64,000 bases of DNA, from the NCBI GenBank assembly GCA_022496205.1, contig WTXD01000001.1, positions 558,001-622,000 on the forward strand, in the 5' to 3' direction. Shown here piece by piece: positions 50,839 through 63,900 of the stretch (its first letter is position 1; every line of letters begins with the position of its first letter). The position numbers and the translations under genes were made by a program. This DNA comes from Gloeopeniophorella convolvens. Lineage: Eukaryota; Basidiomycota; Agaricomycetes; Russulales. The notes below the pieces were generated by a model. The model did not search any database, was not told the origin of the DNA, and saw nothing but the letters and a program-made list of their open reading frames with translations.

Positions 50839-53800
50839 ATGGCTTCTTCCCTCCCACCCAATGGCGCCTCCCCCGCCCGCGCCCATGCTCAGGCCAATGA
50901 CATCCTCACACAGGATGCTGCAAAGACCAACACGACTGTACACTCATTCAACCCAGATGCCTCCCCAGAGGAGAAGGGCGCAATGGCAGGCAAGGCCAGG
51001 ACACAACTTAAGAGCAAGACCGCCGCCTCCCCAGATAAAGCCGACGACGGTGGTAGAGGTGGCTATCCCCGTGAAATTCATACATGCAACGCACTCACAT
51101 GCTCCTTCAGAGGTGGCCATCGACTCGAGCAGCGCCGGAGTTGTCCCGACCATCAGAATTGAAGATGTAGACAAGGCCACCGAGCAGGAGGCCAAGGAAG
51201 AGGCGGCCCCCCCACTTCCCGGCGACCTCCCCGCCGCAAAGGCAGCTGCCATCCCCGACTGGTACAAGGTCGGCTGGCGGGCGTTCACGGATCTCGAACA
51301 GCCTGTAGAGGACGAAGACAAGCAGCAACGTCGTCTCATGAACGTCTGGATCTCCGAACAGTATTACGGCGAGTGGTACCATAGCGCCGCAGTCATTATC
51401 TTCGTACGCAACCCCTAATTCGGCCTTCCCGTCGCGGCTCACGATCATTCTAGGCCGTTCTTACATCCCACTTCATGACCCGTTTCAACTTTGGCTGGGG
51501 CTGGCTATTCCTCCTCCTTGCCGCGTGTAGCACGTATTACACCACCACAATGGCTCGTGTACGTCAGCGCGCCCGCGACGACATCCAGCGCGAACTCGTC
51601 AAGACAAGATTGACTTCGGAACATGAGACTGCGGATTGGATAAACAACTTTTTGGATCGCTTTTGGCTCATCTACGAGCCTGTCCTCTCTGCAACGATCG
51701 TGGCGTCCGTTGATCAAATTCTGAGCACGAACTGTCCGCCGTTTCTCGACTCCATTCGCCTCAGCCAGTTCACCCTCGGCAACAAGGCCCCTCGAATTGA
51801 CAAAGTCCGCACCTTCCCGAGGACGGCAGAGGATGAAGTCTTGATGGACTGGGGCTTCTCGTTCACCCCTAACGAGGTGTCTGACATGACTCAGCGCCAG
51901 TTGGCCACCAAGAGCAATCCCAAAGTCGTTCTGAGTATCCGCGTTGGCAAGGGTCCTGCGTCTGCCAAGTTCCCTGTTCTGGTTGAGGATATGACATTCA
52001 GAGGCCTGTTGCGCATCCGCCTCAAGCTCATGACTAATTTCCCTCATGTGCAAGTCGTGGATATTTCATTCCTCGAGAAGCCTCTTATCGACTATGTCCT
52101 TAAGCCCATTGGAGGCGAGACATTCGGCTTCGACATGATGAACGTACGTGCATCACCGTAGCCTATCACACTCGTGTTCACGGCAGTATACCGCAGATCC
52201 CCGGTCTGTCTTCGTTCATTCGAGACACGATCCATTCGATACTCGGCCCCATGATGTATGATCCCAACGTGTTCACCCTCAATCTCGAACAGCTCCTTTC
52301 GGGTACCCCCGTGGACGCCGCAATCGGCGTCATCAAGGTTACCGTTCACGGCGCACGTAGCATCAAGGCGAGCAAGATTGGTGGGGGAACACCAGACCCC
52401 TTCGTCAGTTTCAGCATCAACAATCGCGCGGAGCTAGCAAAAACCAAGTATAAACATAGCACGTACGTGATGACGAGTGAGCACACGCGCGCCGCAAGTT
52501 CATCATTTCATCCAGGCACAACCCAACATGGAACGAGTCTAAATTCCTCCTTATCAACAGCCTCACCGAGAACTTGGTCCTTACCGTAATGGACTATAAT
52601 GAGCACCGCAAGGACAGCGAGCTCGGCGCTAGTATCTTTGAACTCGGCAAACTTGAAGAGGACGCGACTCAGGAAGACCTGGCCCTTCCTATCCTCAAGG
52701 ATGGAAAAGAGAAGGGCGAGCTGCGCTTCGATGTCTCGTACTTCCCTGTGCTCAGGGCCCAGGTCAACGAGTCTGGAGTGGAAGAGCTGCCCGAGTCGAG
52801 TGAGTTGTTTCGTTGACCGTTCGGCCAGAGTGACTATATGACGTTATCGCGCAGGCGTCGGCATCGTGCGCTTCACCGTCCATCAGGCCAAGGATCTTGA
52901 CACGTCCAAAGTGCGCACGGCCGATCTGAACCCCTACGCCAAGGTATTCCTTGGAAATGCCACCACCCCAGTTCATGCTACTGGCCGCGCCAAACACACG
53001 CTGCAGCCTGTCTGGGAGTCTGCAACTGAATTCCTCTGTCCCGACCGCGCGTCGTCTATCATCACTGTGAAGGTGATCGACGACCGTGACTTTCTGAAAG
53101 ACCCCGCCGTGGGGCATCTGTCAGTGCGCCTTGAGGATCTGTTGGAGACCCGCAAAGAGGCAGGTCGCGATTGGTGGCCCCTCAGTGGGTGCAGGTCTGG
53201 CCGCATTCGGCTCACGGCAGAATGGAAGCCCTTGAACATGGCTGGAAGCCTGCATGGGGCAGACCAATATGTGCCACCTATCGGAGCCGTTAGGTTGTGG
53301 TTGAAGAAAGCCACGGACGTAAAGAATGTGGAAGCTGCTCTTGGCGGCAAGGTGCGCCAACACACCAGTTTGCAAATAATTCTCCTCTAATTCGCTCTGA
53401 CAGAGCGATCCCTATGTTCGCGTGCTAGTCAATAACACTGTCCAAGGGCGGACGGAAGTTGTCAACAACAGTGAGTCGGCTTACAGAAGATGTCTTGGAG
53501 CCTTGACGCTCATTTCTTGTAGACCTAAATCCTGAGTGGGACCAGATCATTTACACGCCAGTGCATTCGTTCAAGGAGACCCTTTTGCTGGAGTTGATGG
53601 ATTACCAACATCTCACCAAGGATCGTTCCCTCGGCAGTGTCGAGCTGAAGGTGTCTGAACTGGCGCGCGAAGTTGCTAAAGGAAGCGACCCTCGCTTCCG
53701 CTACGAGTCCACAGGAAGGAAGGATGCAGTCGAACCAATCCGCTTAGACCGTGGCAAGCAGTTCAAGGGCCAATTACACTACGCCGCAGAGTTTGTGCCT

Positions 53801-56007
53801 GCGTTCGCACTCCGAGGCCTGAAGTTCGATGCAGGCCCGAATGAGCTACAGCCAGCTGTGGAAGGCGTTGATGAAGGAGACGAGGTCGAAGGAGATAGCG
53901 CTTCGTCGTCCAGCAGCTCAAGCGACGAGGCCCAAGTTGTCACGACCGGTGTCACGGCCACGAAGCCCATTGGCTCGCCCAAGCGGCAATCGTCAGACAC
54001 GACTCACTCGGTGGGCAGTGCTGAGAACCCCAAGGGCAGCCGCGAAGCTTCTCCGTCGAGCGGAGGGGTTGGTTCTGCAAACGGAGACGCTGCGAAGCAG
54101 GAGGAAGAAGGTATCGTCTTGTCAAGAGACGAGCTTCTCTCACATCGTAAGCACAAGCATCGTTTTTTCCGAGCAGTGCACTTAATTGGGCGCATAGAAT
54201 CCGGCATCATCATCTTCCACGTCAAATCCGGCGAGCTCACCAAGAAGGGTCGCTTAGAAGTCCTCCTTGATGACGGCTACTGGCCCGCCTTCAGCACCGC
54301 TCGTGCTCCAGGTCACCGTGCAGCATGGCAGCATGTTGGTGAAGGCTTCCTCAAGGAACTCGACTTTGGACGCGTGTGGCTGCGGCTGAACGAGGCTGAC
54401 GAAGGCGACAAGGATGACGTGTTCGGTGAGTGGAAAGGTGATGCGAAGGTGTTCCTGTCCCAGACAATGGTACGTCTGTTCAGCTATTCTCCGGGGTCGT
54501 GTCAATGACGTCGCAACTTCTAGGGTACACCGACCAAATTCCAACTCACTGATCAAGACGAGAAGGTCACGGGCGTCGTTGAGGTTGAGACACGGTTCGT
54601 CCCTGTACCGGTTGTGCTGGAGCCTCGCGAGAGCATCAACAGTGCGTCCAGTCATATCATCGAACGGACTTTCTGTGTTCATTATTGTCTCTGCCAGACC
54701 AAGGCTCACTTCGTGTCAGCCTGTTATCCGGGCACGATATCCATGGCATTGATCGGGGAGGCAAATCTGACCCCTTCGCGGTGTTTACTCTCAACGGCGA
54801 TCGCGTTTACAAGTCGCAGACGAAGAAGAAGACTGTAACTCCGGAGTGGTTTGAGGACTTCATAGTTTCCGTGGTGAGTAGTGTTCATCGAATGAGAGCG
54901 AGCGTGGTCCTGATGTGATGTGACAGTCGTCGCGGGTCGGTGCCGACTTCCAGATTGAGGTATTCGACTGGAATCAAATCGAGCAAGCCAAGTCACTCGG
55001 CAGCGCAAAAATCAGCTTGGAAGACATTGAGCCTTTCGTTGCTGTAGACCGCGTCATCCCTCTGTCATCAGACAAGCGCGGCAGTAAGGGTGAGATCAAG
55101 ATCAGCATGGTCTTCCAGCCCGGTATCATCGTCAAGTCGCGCAAGAACACCTCGACATTCTCTGCAGCCGGACGTACCATGACCGCCATCGGTAGCGCGC
55201 CGTTGCACGCGGGAAAGGGCGTCTTCCATGGTGTTGCCGGCGTGTTCAAGCGCGGGAAAGACAGCGACGACGACCACAGCATCTTTGGTCGCGATGTGCC
55301 CGTGTCCGAGTCCAAGTTCATCCCGGACATCCCGGGCACCCAGGCTTCTCAACCTGTTGGTGACGGCGAGCGCTTGGGCGCGGCGGGTCTCACATCCTCG
55401 GTCGCGAACAATCATAGCGCTCCTGCCGAGCCAGGAACATTGAAAGTGACTGTCATCGATGCTAAGGACTTGGTTGGTGGATCTGACGTCAAACCGTACG
55501 CTGTCGTGCGCGTTGGCGACAAGGAGCACAAGACGAAGCATGCCGGCAAGACGGTTGCTCCCGAATGGTGGGTCGTGTCCGTATGTTCCACCATCTGTTC
55601 TCATATTTTTCAGGAATGAGACGTTTGATTTCCCTATCGCTCCCTCAACACCCAGACTATTCATCTCCATATACGATCATAAGACCCTTGGAAAAGACAA
55701 GGCTCTAGGGGACGCTGAAATTGATGTAAGTGAACGCACCGTCTTCCAGGCGCCTCTAGGCTGACTCTGCACCCATCAGATCTGGCAACACGTCCAGCCT
55801 GTAGGCAATACTGCCGCCGACGTCTTTGTTGAGATCAAAAACGGACAAGGCATTATCAAGCTTCGCCTGGCCTATAGCAACGACCCCATTCCGGCCGGGC
55901 GCAAATCGAGCGTCTCCGGTCCAGAACAGAACGGCAACGGCATTCTCACATCGCCCTCGCGCTTCAGCCTCAGGGGTCGCCGGCCTGGCTCGGACAAGGA
56001 CGAATAG
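50839..56007 (+). CDS. Tricalbin / extended synaptotagmin, SMP domain plus five C2 domains
   Basis: Tricalbins tether ER to plasma membrane and move lipids. The start MASSLPPNGASPARAHAQAN precedes a cytosolic N terminus, then a hairpin (YHSAAVIIFAVLTSHFMTRF, WGWLFLLLAACSTYYTT). The SMP domain has SEHETADWINNFLDRFWLIY and VLMDWGFSFTPNEVSDMTQR, ending FIRDTIHSILGPMMYDPNVF. Five C2 domains follow: near 52330 (GVIKVTVHGARSIK), 52860 (VRFTVHQAKDLDTS), 53285 (VRLWLKKATDVKNV), 54705 (SLRVSLLSGHDIHG) and 55435 (TLKVTVIDAKDLVG). C2C and C2D keep the GGKSDP calcium-type motif; C2E reads GGSDVKPY and probably lacks full calcium binding. A Ser/Asp/Glu-rich linker separates C2C from C2D. About a dozen introns were followed. 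It ends GRRPGSDKDE and converges on MTQ2. Confidence 0.94.
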
Positions 56008-56276
56008 GTCGTCCGTCGTCCGGAATTCTCGGAAACCTATCCTATCTACTAGGACACCAACATAATTTATCCCACATTCACGCAGATACGCTTTCCCTGC
56101 TTCCTCGGTGACGTTACCCCCAATTCAATGCTTCCCCACACGTCCTTGCATGCATGCTCGTTGTATCATACATTTAATCACATATTACATGTTTTCATCT
56201 ACCACTTGTACGATGCTCAATCCACTTTCGTTTGGATGTGTTGTGTCTGTACGAACGAGCGTCTAGTTGCTGGTTG
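56008..56276. other. Convergent 3' region, tricalbin / MTQ2
   Basis: The 269 bp between the two stops are AT-richer than flanking coding DNA. I see nothing that looks like a gene or an ordered repeat here. Confidence 0.5.
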
Positions 56277-57211
56277 TCACCGGCAGAACCGCAAGACGAA
56301 GAGGTGCTCGCGTCCGGCTCGACGCTGCAGCACGATCTCGCTCTGCAGAGCATATGCCCTGGCCATGAAGTCCTGGATCTGTGGGACGTTGTTCTGCTTC
56401 ACCGCGACGAGGTAGAACCGCCCTTGCGGCGACAGGAGGCCCTACGACGCACTGGGTCAACTACGACCCGCCGACCGACCACCGCGGCACGCACGTCGAC
56501 CTCGCGCAGCAGCACGTCCGTCACTTGCATCCCATCGGCGCCGCCCGCCCACGCGCCCGCGATGCCCGCGGCGTCCTGCGCACCGCGCGCCTCTGCGCGG
56601 CCCGTCGGCACGTACGGCGGGTTGAATACGAGTACGTCGACGGTGCGTGCAAGGCGGCGCGCGAGTGGGCGCGCAAGCGGCGCGACGAGCGGTGAGAGCG
56701 GAATCTGCGCGTGCGGATCAGCGGTGCGCGCGCAGCGGGGGCAGGGGAGGGTGCATTGCCTTGTTCTGCGCGCCGGTGCGCGCGGTGCACGTTGCGGCGT
56801 GCGCGTTAATATCCGTGCAGAGGATGACTAGGCGCGGTTAGGGTTGCGCCGCGTGCGTGCGGAGGGGGAGGAGCACGCACGGGAACTCGACGGGCCCAGG
56901 AGCGCGCCGAGGAAGCTCGAGACGCAGCCGGAGCCCGAGCTGCGGCGTGCGTTACTATGCGGAGGCGGGAGGCCACGAGGGGCGCGCGACTTGCCCTATT
57001 TCGAGGCAGACGCGGGGCGCGAGGGCGCGCAGTGCGTTTGCGTCCGCTTCGAGCGCGTCGAGGAGGACGAATGTGTCTTCTGCGCGGCGTGGCCGGGCGG
57101 GGTCAGCGGTTTCCAGGGTCGGGGCGGGGCGCGGGCGCGGGTACCTGCGGGTTCGTAGACACGTTCATAGTCGTCTGCAGTGAGGTGCGACAAGTCTGGG
57201 GTCGGGATCAT
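56277..57211 (-). CDS. MTQ2: eRF1 N5-glutamine methyltransferase MTQ2 (HemK-like)
   Basis: MTQ2 with Trm112 methylates the GGQ glutamine of translation termination factor eRF1. The start MIPTPDLSHLTADDYERVYE joins through a 60-70-nt intron to PAEDTFVLLDALEADANALR. Motif I (SAM binding) is CLEIGSGSGCVSAFLG. The catalytic motif is VFNPPYVPTGRAEARGAQDA (NPPY). Later come IAGAWAGGADGMQVTDVLL, SPQGRFYLVAVKQNNVPQIQ and the end REHLFVLRFCR. Three introns interrupt it. The sequence is very GC-rich, and opposite-strand shadow frames are long. Its stop is about 270 bp from the tricalbin stop, and it lies just downstream of the kinesin gene on the same strand. Confidence 0.92.
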
Positions 57212-57337
57212 TGCGAGCGCGCAGACTCGAAGGATATCGAGCAAGGGATGATAGGATTACAAAGAACACCTAACCTACAAACAGGGGTTGTATACATACT
57301 CTAGTCTGATGCGACGCTGTCAGCTAACTTGCTACTG

Positions 57338-60300
57338 CTACTTGCTCCCCCGCGCCATCCGCCGGATGTTCTTCCCGCTGTCAGACTTTGCGAGCTGCTC
57401 CGTCGCCTGCTCGATGCGCGCATCCGTAAACACTTGCTTGCTACCGAGTTGCCTGAAAATGCGCCGGCCGCGTTAGCGAACCTGGCTACCAGCAGACTCT
57501 GCCTGTGCCTTACTTTTTCTTCTTCTTTTGGCCGTCGCCTGACTTTGCGTTCGGGACGATGATGGCTTCCTCGTCATCATCTTCGTCAATCGCGGGTACC
57601 TTCGCTGGTCGCTGCGTCCCTCTGATCGAGCGCCTCGGAGGCGTCTTCTCCTTTTTGAGGCCGAGATCTTCCATATCGCGCGTCAGCTCGGACACAGACA
57701 TCTTCTTGCTGCTCGGCCTGGCTTGCGTGCGCCCGGCCTTGACGTCCTTTTCGAATATGGGATATGGCGCCTGGTTCAGATGGGGGAGCGATGCGCTTGC
57801 CATGTGCGACAACGTCGTTGACGGCCGATCTGACGCCGGAATCCAGTCATCTGAGTCGACAGGCGCTGCCTCCTCGTCTGTCTCATCGTCATCATCGTCT
57901 CCGATGTCCGGGGGCAGGCTGTCCTGGCTATCTGTCTCCGTAGCTTCGTTATCATCTGAAGGCGACTGGGAATGGCTGGGTCCGGCAGCGGCTGGCACGC
58001 GTATCTGCTTTGTTTGTGTCTTGCTTCGACCGGCAAGCGGTGACACTGCGTCGGAGCGGAGTGATGCGAAGCGGCTGGGCTTATGGTCGTCGGAAGAAAC
58101 TTCCTCCTCCGACTAGAAAGCACCCGTAAATTTCAGAGGTACTCAAGTGCCACCCCACGTACCTCAGGGACCTCTTCGATCTCGTCGTCGCGGTCGTCAC
58201 GATCTCGTTGAGGATGTCTCGCCTTGCTCGGTGACTTGCCTATCATCCCGGATCGGTGGAGCATGTCTATCTTGGCATCCATTCTCCTCTCGTTCAGTTC
58301 GACCTGTGCGCAAATGATAAGCCTTTGCGCCAACCCCAGTTACGCGAGCCTACCTCGTTCATCAGTCTCCTCGCAAACCGCTTCTCGATCTCTTGGATTC
58401 GCTCTTCCATCTCGCGCATCACCTCTTGTCGCGTCTCTGCCTCGACTACGGCACTGCGCATCTCCGCCTCGAAGAGCTTGTCGCTGTTCAGTGGATGCCA
58501 CGCTATGGAGCAGAGCGACAGTACGCACTTGCAATCGAAGACCCTCGATCTCATCAAACAAGGCATCTACGAGCCCATTCAAGGGCTCTTCCTCCGAGTC
58601 GGCCTCCTCGTCTACGTCTTCATCCTCTAAAGGAACGTAAGTTGCAATAACATGATAGGTTCAGTCACAAGTTCACCTTCAACAACCTGTAATTGAGCCT
58701 CGCTGAACTTGCGACCACTCCGGCCATTTGTAGACAACACCACCTTCCTGAGGTGCGGCTCGTTCGGTTTTGTGAGTTGGGAGCTGCCCGCCTTTGCCAA
58801 GGTTCTCTGTCCTGTAGGTGGCGCCCGCTGAGTCGGGGCAGCGGTGGAAACATCTCTGGCCAGGGCGGCAAACTTCATGACGTTGGAATTTTCATCGAAG
58901 CCCGTATCGTACGGGTTAATGTTGATGATCATTGTCTACGTCACATTCATCACTGCGGTGTGCAGAGTTTAGGTGAAGTGCTCACCACATGACCTTCGCC
59001 AGTGAAGTAGTCCATCAAGACCTCAGTCAACTTGCTGTGTCGGAAGGGTACGAGAGCTAGCGACTTTTTGACATCTCTCGTATCGGAACGCTGGGTCTGT
59101 GAACCGCCAAGGCTCTGTGCGACTCGCTTCTGGTTTGCACGCATGACTTCAATGCATTGGCCCAGGACCATGAGGGATTTGTTGATATTGCCCGCCTCTT
59201 TCAGCCTATCGCCGGTTGCTTGGGTGTTCTTGCTCCTCTCGGAGCCAGCAAGGTCGATAAGCGTGAGACGGGACGTCATATACGAGGAAGGTTCCTAGCG
59301 AGAGGGAGTCAGCGCGACAAGGAGCATCGAGTATGTATGAGTACTGACGTCTTTCTCTCCGCGGTGCTTTCTGAGAAGCTTGAGCGTCACAATTCCGTGG
59401 CTGCGACTGCTCTGGCTGTTTGCGAGAGTGCCGAAGACCCGTCTGTGCAGCTGACCGAGCTTTACCAATTTCTTGGCCTCCTTTGCGCTACCCACGCGTG
59501 CTTGTGTCAACCCTGAGATGTATTTGCCTGCCGGTCCATCTCCGTCCAGATTGTCGGAAGGCGGAGATGGCTTCATGGCCAATGCCTTGCGGGTGAGCAA
59601 GATCGGCTGAGAGCGCGAAGCACCAGCTCCCACATCCTCGACATCATTGAGCAGGTCGTAAATCTTCTCGTTATAGACTTCAGCGTAAGAGAGCCACACC
59701 GAGTACTCATAGTTTCGGTCCACTTTCAGCGTTGTTGAATCGTTGTCCGTGTCGATAACAGTGGAGGTATCGAGATGTTCCGCGAGAACCTCACCCAAGA
59801 CAGGTTCCTGCATTGGTAGAGTGAAGTTGTCAAGAGACGGTGCGCGAGAGAATATGGATGCGTCGTTCAACTCAATACCATTCAGTCGAGAAGGTCTATA
59901 CTGTAAATGGGAAAGGGGCGTGAGTGATTGGTACAGAGTACAATACGTCCGACGTACCTTGGAGTTACCCTGCAAGCCTTCGATACTGTTGAACAGGACG
60001 TCGAGGGTGCGGGGCAGGATGCCTGCGGACGACTCATGGGATCCTCCTTGCATGGTGTAAGTTTTCCCAGAGTTAGTCACGCCGTAAGCAAATAGTAGTC
60101 CATTCTCTCCGTCAAGAAGTCCTCGGACAAGCGGTAATGTGGTCTTGGAAAAGAACTCTGGCTGTTGTGTATCGGGTGGGAAAACGTGTGTGAAGGTATA
60201 GATTGATGACGTAGGTGCGGTCGAAAGGCGGAAACGAGGGATGCCAGACTGACTGTGAGGGTCATCACGGGAGAGATCCTGCATGCGAACAGCTTTGTCT

Positions 60301-60723
60301 GAAAGGCTTTCAAGATACGGCGCCCTTTTGGAACCATCACCAGCAGCGACTTCTGGCCTGATCCTCAAGAATGCCTGAATGCAGGTCTTGTCAACGTTCC
60401 TAAGCTCGGACAGGCACGCCTACCTTGATTGGTTCTCTGTCAGTGTCTGGCGACACGGTCACCACAGTGGGTGTCCTTGACACAGTCTTTTTGGCAGCTA
60501 CGGTAACCTTCTTCTCTGCCTGAGAGCACTGATCAGATACAACGAAATAATGCCCGACCATACTTCGTACGGGCTGTGCAGGCGGGGCACGAGTCGACTT
60601 TGCGGCGGTGGCGCGAGTGCCCCGAGTAGGTGCTGGAAGGGACGGTTCAAGCTGAGACGTCGCTCTGGTGGCACGCGTCGATGCTCTGGTAACTGTCGCG
60701 GCTGCCTTTTGTCTAGTGGTCAT
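57338..60723 (-). CDS. Kinesin-6 family motor (KIF20 / Klp9-like)
   Basis: Kinesin-6 motors act at the anaphase spindle midzone. The start MTTRQKAAATVTRASTRATR opens a basic, Ser/Thr/Ala-rich leader, then AFLRIRPEV begins the motor. The P-loop is GVTNSGKTYTMQGG, the same GVTNSGKT as kinesin-6. A long insertion follows GNSKYRPSRL (about 60 residues, with PVLGEVLAEHLDTST) before YSVWLSYAEVYNEKIYDLLN, matching the enlarged loop 6 of this family. Switch I is NSQSSRSHGIVTLKL and switch II LTLIDLAGSERSKNTQATG, followed by NINKSLMVLGQCIEVM and VPFRHSKLTEVLMDYF. After the neck come a coiled coil (EAEMRSAVVEAETRQEVMRE) and a low-complexity acidic tail. It ends KNIRRMARGSK. About ten introns. It is divergent from KNL1. 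Confidence 0.93.
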
Positions 60724-60936
60724 GGTGCAATGGTGGGAGGATTGGATTGAAAGCGAGTGGCCACTCGATGGAGCCTCGAGCCAAATGACATGCGGGCGCC
60801 GCGCGCGTGTCTCGTGGTCCTCACGTGATCGCGACGCGCCCACGTGCGAGTTCGCGTCGGCGGCTTTCCCGCGCAGCTCTGGCTTGTGCGATATATACTC
60901 AAGGTATACTCGCTTGCGACTTGAACGCCCTCACCA
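60724..60936. promoter_or_regulatory. Shared kinesin-6 / KNL1 promoter with E2F-like and E-box motifs
   Basis: The 213-bp gap separates two mitotic genes. It holds CACGTG at 60822-60827 and 60841-60846, ACGCG cores at 60834-60838 (and 60853-60857 on the other strand), TTTCCCGC at 60865-60872 (E2F-like) and a TATATA near 60892. Factor binding is inferred only. Confidence 0.55.
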
Positions 60937-63900
60937 ATGTCGCCCTCTCCGAGCCGCCGCAAGTCTATCGCCGTAACGCATCAAGTGGACAGGTCAAGGC
61001 CCGCTCATAAGCGGCGGCCGCATAGCATCACGCCCGGAGACTCTGTCCTCAAGCAACTCAGTCCTGTGTCCAGAGCCCGGCGGTCCATTGTTAGTCGCCC
61101 TCATCTCACCCGGCCTCGCATCTGACCTTGTATTTTCAAGGGCCCTCGAAAGAGCATCCTCAAAGCTCGACCTTCCCTCGCTCCAGAAGATGCCGATGAC
61201 ACTGAACAGACGATGGACTTCACTCGTGACTTCCGAGGGCAGATGGGCGACAATACATCCCGCAAGAGCCTAGGACGACGAGTCAGCTTCGCCTCGCACG
61301 CACAGGTACGCGTATTTGAGAAGGATCTCAACAAAGGAGATGCGCCACCTTCTCCCTCGAAGGAACCCTCCGGACCATCAGCCCAACCAGGGGTCATTTT
61401 CAACGACGAGAACGACTATCCCGGCGCGTCGGCTACGGCACGCAGGCGAAGCTCTTTCAGGCGCTCCTCAGCGTTCAGTGAGAACGGAGAGGCCCCAATG
61501 GACATGGATTCAGAATTCGAGTCTTCACCCCTTCCTGCTGGGTTCCTGGCGGAGGGCTCTTTCCTCCAAGACGAGGAGCTGGATGATGTGTCTGAGCGTT
61601 GGGATTCAGAAGCAGACATGGAACTTACGACGAACCTCCCTGCACTTAGATCGAGGAAGTCATCTTTAGGACTGTCCGCCCTTCCCCCTCCTGACGAAGA
61701 CGAAGACATAAGTGGCGACGACCTCTCGCCTGCCGACATGACTCTGGACTCCGCAGTGGGAGACTCCCCAGAGCGACCCGAGCCTACCGAATTCACTGTT
61801 CCCCTCAACAAGTCCCTCAGAAAATCGGAACCGCCGAGTGCCGAATGGCTCGCTCTACGTGCCATGACGCATGCAGGTGAGGACACGCCTTACGAGGCTC
61901 CACCTTCGGATATGGACGAGGAGGATTCGTACGTTCAAGCGAACAGTGTTGGCCTCGGCGAAGACGATATGGACCTCACAGAAGCGGAAACCAGGCTAAG
62001 GCGGATGCGAGAATCCCTTGGACTCACGAACGTCCCACAGGAGGACAGTTTCACGAGCTCGGAAGGGAGTTCGTTCAGTGGGGGCGACAACCAGACCATC
62101 AACCTCACGAATGCCTGGCGCGCAAGTCTTGGCGGAGCGGACTCGAACTCCACGATGGAGCTGACAACCATCCAGAGCACCTCGGTGGATATCAGCGCGG
62201 AGGAAGCTATCAACAGATCCCTCCCGTCGGTGCAAAGCCCCGAAGGCCAGCCTGGCCATCCCGGTTCTGAAGCTATACCTTCCTCTTCGGAACCTGCACC
62301 AGCTGCTGTCCCGGCAGCTAGTTCAACTGCGTCATCTGACCTCCCGGCGCCACCTCCCGCACAGCCTGTCTTCTCCAGACCAGGGCCAGTATTTTCGGCG
62401 CCCAAGAAAGTCCCCCCTTCTCCATCGAAGCTCAAGTCTCCTGCATCTCCCCGAAAGGGTGGGACTGCAGCCTTTGCATTGCCTACCGATCGTTCGCAAC
62501 CGAAGAAGCGCCCTGCGCCGGATGTTACGGAGGAAGGAAGTTCATCACTCCCGGTAAAGCAACCAAGTCCTATCAAGAGACCCGCACCGACAGGCTCTCC
62601 TTCGAAGGGTGGCGGCGTTTCCGTACATGCAGAACCCAAGCCCCCAGTATCACAACGACCCAGCATCGGAGGACTACGGCGGCCTTCTGGGTACTTCGCC
62701 CAACGCAGAAGCCTCGGACCGTCCGGCCTGTCCAACATACCCCAGGCCGTATCGCCCAAAAAGAAGGCTGCTCAGGCACGCTCTAGCATTGCTAGTGTGA
62801 CCGAGTTGGACCAAAACTCAGCGATAAACTTTGGCCGGGAGAATCTGGAACCGTCATTGCTTGCGCAGGATTCGCAAGCGGCCATGGAGAACTCGCTTTT
62901 TATCCCGGAAGGCGACATGCCACAGACAAGGGCATCACCGCCCTTCGTACCTCCACCTTCCGCCGGAACGGACTCGGCATTTTCCTTCGAGCCAGAAGCG
63001 CTGGTGGCGCCACAACCCATCAATGCGACAATCGAAACAGACGCGACTGAGCAATGGAGAAGCAATGTTCAGCCGCCTAGTTTTACGGACGAAGATGAGG
63101 GTGTAAGTCCATTGTTCTCCGTGTCACTGCGAAACGATGTTCAGATTTCCCTTCTTAGCCACCTATATCAATAGAGCAATTCTTCACCATGACCAGCATT
63201 CGTTTCCTTGATAAGCTCTCCGCTCCTCGACGTTCTACTATCCTCCCATCACAACTTCAATCCGGGCAACGACGTTCTTCTCTCCCAGGCGCCGACGTCC
63301 CGTTGTCCGACTACGTCATAGCGATGGCTATTGATGACCCTCAGCTTGAGCTGTATTCTCACGTTGCGGCTGATCTGCAAAGATGGATCGAGCACAGCAA
63401 GGAGATTTACCATCAGGCAGAGGAAGAAGCTACGAAGGTCACTCCCATGCTCTTCCGAGAGTACGCAACGGCAGACGAGCAGACGCAGGCGGAGCTGCTG
63501 GTGCGTGTTCCTCGATCAGTTCAGTCTCTTCACAGTAGACCAATGCGCAGCACCCTAGCAACAACTCAAACTCATCAAAGCCAACAATCATGCTGCTGCG
63601 AGGTCGCAATGGTACGACTGGAGGTTGCAATGGGTGGAGCAGTTGTATTCTACAGCAGAACAGAATTTCACAGAGCTCGAGCAGGTAAGATACAGTTCCA
63701 TCATATGGCGCACGTTTTGGCTTCATCGTCGCATAGGACGCTAGCACCCTAGAGTCCATCATTCAGCAAGCTCAGTCAGTCTTGCCGTCGCTGCGAGAAG
63801 AGCATGCTCGAGTCATGAAGGAGCTCGAAGAAGAGCAGGTCATAGCAGCGGAGATCGAGAACTGCGATCAGGACTACTTGAATGAACTCAAGGCTACCCT

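Noticed and set aside
49932..50861. 309-residue minus-strand frame in the gene-poor region
   Set aside because: Arg/Ser/His-rich shadow composition, overlaps the tricalbin promoter and start, and shows no conserved motif.
56381..57304. Plus-strand frames opposite MTQ2
   Set aside because: Low-complexity Arg/Ala-rich translations antisense to HemK-type motifs (NPPY and IGSGSG).
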